Below, in pieces: positions 6,901 to 8,510 of a DNA stretch of 8,510 nt (within the stretch, counting starts at the first letter, position 1; every line of letters starts with the position of its first letter). The notes under the pieces are model-generated. The model was not told the origin of the DNA. It saw only the letters and a program-made list of their open reading frames with translations, and did no database searches. The stretch is from Pseudomonadota bacterium. Its GTDB lineage: Bacteria; Pseudomonadota; Alphaproteobacteria; Rhizobiales; Beijerinckiaceae. Location of the stretch: positions 1 to 8,510 of the forward strand of contig JAGTAM010000100.1 of the NCBI GenBank assembly GCA_023422485.1. Direction: 5' to 3'. A program made the position numbers and the translations under genes.

Positions 6901-7048
6901 CATCCGCGCGGATCGCACCGATCAGGTCTGAGGCGAGCCGATCGACCGCCGCCTCCACGCCCGCCGAAAGCGGCGCTTCGCGCAGCAGGATTTCGGCCAG
7001 CGCCGCATCGTCGGGAGCGTAGGGAGCCTGAAAGCGGGAAGCGGACAT
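3953..7048 (-). CDS. putA: Bifunctional proline dehydrogenase / L-glutamate gamma-semialdehyde (P5C) dehydrogenase
   Basis: This 1031-residue PutA oxidises proline to glutamate in two steps, using FAD (electrons to quinone) and then NAD+. Proline dehydrogenase barrel: RYSFDMLGEGA (186-196), ISVKLSALHPRYA (231-243), RLVKGAYWDTEVKLAQ (336-351), YPQFATHNA (386-394), EFQRLHGMGEALY (419-431), YAPVG (446-450), LVRRLLENGANSS (459-471) with substrate-binding Arg461/Arg462. Aldehyde dehydrogenase half: SPWNFPLAIFTGQVAAAL (687-704), VVFTGSSATAQ (761-771), ETGGIN with Glu790, GQRCSALR with nucleophile Cys824, EVFGPILHVV (916-925), QPFGGTGLSGTGPKAGGPHY (984-1003). There is no N-terminal ribbon-helix-helix DNA-binding domain, so it does not repress its own gene as E. 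coli PutA does; a separate regulator is expected. The length fits short alphaproteobacterial PutAs. The ATG at 7048 precedes the conserved start but has no clear Shine-Dalgarno; the frame is open to 7171, with a GTG alternative at 7081. Confidence 0.97.
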   Translation of the reverse strand: MSASRFQAPYAPDDAALAEILLREAPLSAGVEAAVDRLASDLIGAIRADAGHGAVEALLREYALTTREGLALMSLAEALLRVPDSATADRLIADKLREGDFAHHAVRSDSGLAHAASWALGLGARLVGPQDTPEATLGDMVRRLGRPAVRAAAHRAMRMMGRQFVLAEEIEAALKRAGSGSARRSRYSFDMLGEGARTAEDAASYRQAYARAIARIGREAGNAPLPARPGISVKLSALHPRYAPTQAARVMAELVPVVRDLARAACAHDLNFTLDAEEAERLELSLDVFAAVLADPALAGWDGFGLAIQAYSKRCLPLIDHVAALAERHDRRLMVRLVKGAYWDTEVKLAQTQGAADYPVFTRKAMTDMNYLAAARRLLAHRPRLYPQFATHNALTVASVLGLAGLIDGPGKEEVAGFEFQRLHGMGEALYQRLAERVPGIGQRVYAPVGGHRELLAYLVRRLLENGANSSSVARAADPAVEVAELLARPQSLVAAPSRARHPCIPLPRDLFGCERRNSPGLAFGDGAALRRLTDAVAGASGPAEAAPIIDGAARSGHARPVVTPIDASVIGGVVEADTAVATLAMEAAARGFPDWMRSSAAERADCLERAAEAFLQEKGRLLHLLQLEAGKTLDDALAEWREAIDFLRYYAAQGRQLFAGPQSLPGPAGEANSLRLVGRGVFVAVSPWNFPLAIFTGQVAAALMAGNAVVAKPAPQTPLVADLAVRLLHGAGIPGGVLHLVPGGPEIGAALIGHPALSGVVFTGSSATAQRINRTLAARDGAILPLIAETGGINAMIVDATALPEQVAGDVVTSAFRSAGQRCSALRLLVVQEDVADRMITAVAGAARELRVGDPRDLATDLGPVIDADAKRRLEAHIEAMSASAHLHFAGSAPGGLYVAPHIFEIGAVADLRQEVFGPILHVVRYPANGLARVVEEIRAGGYGLTLGIHSRIEEAAERIAETLPHGNVYVNRNMIGAVVGSQPFGGTGLSGTGPKAGGPHYLVRFATERTLTVNTAAAGGSVGLITLDE

Positions 7049-7070
7049 GGAAGCCGTGAGATCGCGAGAC

Positions 7071-7085
7071 GAGAGTAGCACTCTC
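7071..7085. promoter_or_regulatory. Inverted repeat in the putA leader, possible operator
   Basis: GAGAGT (7071-7076), AGC, ACTCTC (7080-7085), located 22-37 bp upstream of the putA ATG. This is a plausible site for a dimeric regulator, such as an Lrp-type PutR that controls putA in many alphaproteobacteria, or a leader hairpin. No matching regulator gene is in the window, and the match to any known site was not tested. Confidence 0.35.
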
Positions 7086-7187
7086 TCTGTCGTCCGATAG
7101 GCCGATTTCGCCCTCCCGGCGGGCTCGATACGTCTCCGCTGCGGTCCGCCGCCATGCCACCCAGCACCCACATCGACCCGATCGCCG

Positions 7188-7230
7188 ACCGAAAGCCCAG
7201 ATCCTTTCGGTGGAGGCCGATCGTCGGCCT
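7188..7230. repeat. Two adjacent inverted repeats between the AsmA-like gene and putA
   Basis: First pair: ACCGAAAG (7188-7195), 8-nt loop, CTTTCGGT (7204-7211), a perfect 8-bp stem. Second pair: AGGCCGA (7214-7220), loop TCG, TCGGCCT (7224-7230), a perfect 7-bp stem. They begin about 20 nt after the AsmA-like stop codon in minus-strand sense. Two strong stems here suggest a termination or mRNA 3'-end element for that gene. Neither has a T-tract, so standard intrinsic termination is uncertain. They may instead be regulatory for putA. Confidence 0.45.
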
Positions 7231-7249
7231 TGAAACGCCGCGCCTGCCG

Positions 7250-8510
7250 TCAGGGCCGGACAGGAGACGGGCTGATGTCGAGCGGCTGCACTTCCGGCGC
7301 AGAGGGTGCCGGCTCGGCTTCCAAGCGGGCGCGGCGCGCGGCTTCCTCCTCGGCTCTCTGGCGGGCCTGGCGCGCCGCCTCCTCTGCCGCCTGCTGCGCC
7401 TTGATCCGGGCTAGGCGGGCCGCCTCCTCGGCGGCCGCGCGGGCGCGGTCCATCTCGATGCGGGCGCGGCGGCGCTGGCGCTCGCTCTGGTCGGCGTCGA
7501 ACAGCTCGATCTTCTCCAGTTCCCGCTGAAGCACGAGGGCGGCGAGCCCCGTGGTCAGGGGCGCCACGTCGATCCGCCGCTCGGGCGCAGCGAGCGGGCC
7601 GCCGAACCCGAGCTGGATCGCGGGCGCCGCTCCGGACCACCCCTTCGGCCCCCCCGCCGCCGTAAGGGCGCCGCGGGCGTCCAGGCTTCGGTTGCGCAGA
7701 TCGACCTGGAGCGTGCCGTTCCAGCGCGCCGGGCCCAGATCGACCGCGAACGGAGCCGTCCGCAGGGCGCCACCCGACAGGGTAAAGGCGGCGGTGACCG
7801 GCCCTTTCGCCTTCAGCGGTCCGGCCGCAAGCTCGTCCGAGACCAGCGACTGGAGTCGGCCCTCGCGCAGCGGATCGTCCTCGGCCAGCGCTTTCGCCAG
7901 CGCCCGGTCCAGGGCGCCCGCATCGGCACCGGGGAGTACGAGGTCGGCAAGCCGGATCTCGCCATTGCCCGAGAGGTCGTTGCCCAGGGCCGCGAGGCTG
8001 GCGCCCGTGGCGCCGAAGCGCAACGCCGCCGAGAGGCGCCCGCCGATCGGTCCTGCCCCGATCAAGCGGCTGAGTTCGGCGCCGTCGAGGCTCCCCTCGC
8101 CCGCTACCACCGCGGCACCCGTCGGCCGAGCCAGGGTCATGCTGCCGCTCAGTCGCCCGCCGGCGAGCCCGGCCGAGAGGTCGCGCAGGCTCAGCGCATC
8201 GCCCTCCCGCACCAGCGTCAGGCTGGCACCGTCGGCGATCAAGCCCCGACCGAGATCGAGCTCGGCGATCTTGAGGCCGAGATCGACCCGTGTCTGGGCG
8301 GGCACCGGAGCGAAGCGACCGCCGACGTCGGTGGGAAGCACAGTCGCCGCAGCCAGTGCCGGCAAGGACAGCCGGGCAAGGGTCCCGGTCCCGGTGAGCG
8401 CGCCGTCCGGGGTGCGGTCGAGGGCGGCGGCGAGGTCGCTCCCCGCCACCTGACCCGTGACATCGACGTGCAGCGCCGTCTTCCGGTTCGATAGGCCCAG
8501 GATGAGGGAG
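7250..8510 (-). CDS. AsmA-family envelope protein, C-terminal part, with charged coiled-coil tail
   Basis: The frame is open to the right edge, giving 419 visible residues; the N-terminus (normally a membrane anchor) is missing. The repeated short beta-strand pattern is typical of AsmA/TAM-like lipid-transfer and outer-membrane assembly proteins: LKIAELDLGRGLIADGASLT, then LSLRDLSAGLAGGRLSGSMT. So is the C-terminal AsmA signature LSGNGEIRLADLVLPGAD (visible residues 179-196) followed by an amphipathic helix ALDRALAKAL. Such proteins lie in the periplasm, anchored in the inner membrane. After the AsmA domain comes an unusual tail. Visible residues about 327-398 are Ala/Glu/Arg-rich and predicted coiled coil (LQRELEKIELFDADQSERQR, then repeats of AEEAARLAR type), followed by a Pro-rich end. 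It lies 201 bp upstream of putA on the same strand; no functional link is implied. Confidence 0.85.
   Translation of the reverse strand, partial: SLILGLSNRKTALHVDVTGQVAGSDLAAALDRTPDGALTGTGTLARLSLPALAAATVLPTDVGGRFAPVPAQTRVDLGLKIAELDLGRGLIADGASLTLVREGDALSLRDLSAGLAGGRLSGSMTLARPTGAAVVAGEGSLDGAELSRLIGAGPIGGRLSAALRFGATGASLAALGNDLSGNGEIRLADLVLPGADAGALDRALAKALAEDDPLREGRLQSLVSDELAAGPLKAKGPVTAAFTLSGGALRTAPFAVDLGPARWNGTLQVDLRNRSLDARGALTAAGGPKGWSGAAPAIQLGFGGPLAAPERRIDVAPLTTGLAALVLQRELEKIELFDADQSERQRRRARIEMDRARAAAEEAARLARIKAQQAAEEAARQARQRAEEEAARRARLEAEPAPSAPEVQPLDISPSPVRP

Noticed and set aside
3875..6931. Long plus-strand open frames (588 and 412 codons) antisense to putA
   Set aside because: putA on the other strand has unmistakable catalytic motifs across the whole length. 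The plus-strand frames are His/Arg/Gly-rich with no domain and arise from the high GC content of putA third codon positions.
7049..7171. 41-codon N-terminal extension of putA, or GTG start at 7081
   Set aside because: The extra residues do not resemble PutA, and the extension would run through the leader inverted repeat. The ATG at 7048 is preferred, although no start has a strong Shine-Dalgarno.
1..8510. tRNA, rRNA, CRISPR, insertion sequence or phage features
   Set aside because: No cloverleaf, regularly spaced repeats, transposase motifs or terminal repeats were seen on either strand.

Overview
The window is GC-rich DNA with strong G/C preference at third codon positions. It most resembles a Methylobacterium/Methylorubrum-type alphaproteobacterium (Hyphomicrobiales). 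Three things point that way: a short PutA without the N-terminal DNA-binding domain, an OMP28/BP26-like SIMPL protein, and a promoter-like GGAAC-N17-GTT signature of the alphaproteobacterial general stress sigma factor EcfG. The genus is an inference from style and content, not from a database match.

Layout, left to right. At 1-1485, on the minus strand, argJ (arginine biosynthesis) overlaps by 4 bp the start of a SIMPL-domain periplasmic protein that runs off the left edge. A 409-bp gene-free stretch (1486-1894) separates it from a divergent plus-strand pair: a degenerate CheY-like receiver protein (1895-2365) and an exported glutathione-peroxidase-family enzyme (2458-3024). A small secreted Pro/Arg-rich protein lies on the minus strand at 3053-3277. 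Two small plus-strand genes follow, an unrecognised 75-residue protein (3388-3615) and a DUF2188 protein (3706-3948). The DUF2188 gene is preceded by the EcfG-like promoter.

From 3953 to the right end everything is on the minus strand. A full-length bifunctional proline dehydrogenase/1-pyrroline-5-carboxylate dehydrogenase (putA, 3953-7048) abuts the DUF2188 gene tail to tail with four bases between stop codons. Its 201-bp leader holds three inverted repeats. Upstream of it is the C-terminal part of an AsmA-family envelope protein with a highly charged coiled-coil tail (7250 to beyond the right edge).

Functionally this is mostly core metabolism (arginine synthesis, proline catabolism) and envelope genes. 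Between them sits a small accessory strip, about 1.9-3.95 kb, of signalling, redox and stress-type genes. I see no mobile element, CRISPR array, RNA gene or defence system. I do not see strong evidence for a wholly new system. The most interesting items are the receiver that lacks most phosphorylation residues, the EcfG-like promoter before the DUF2188 gene, and the single-cysteine exported peroxidase.
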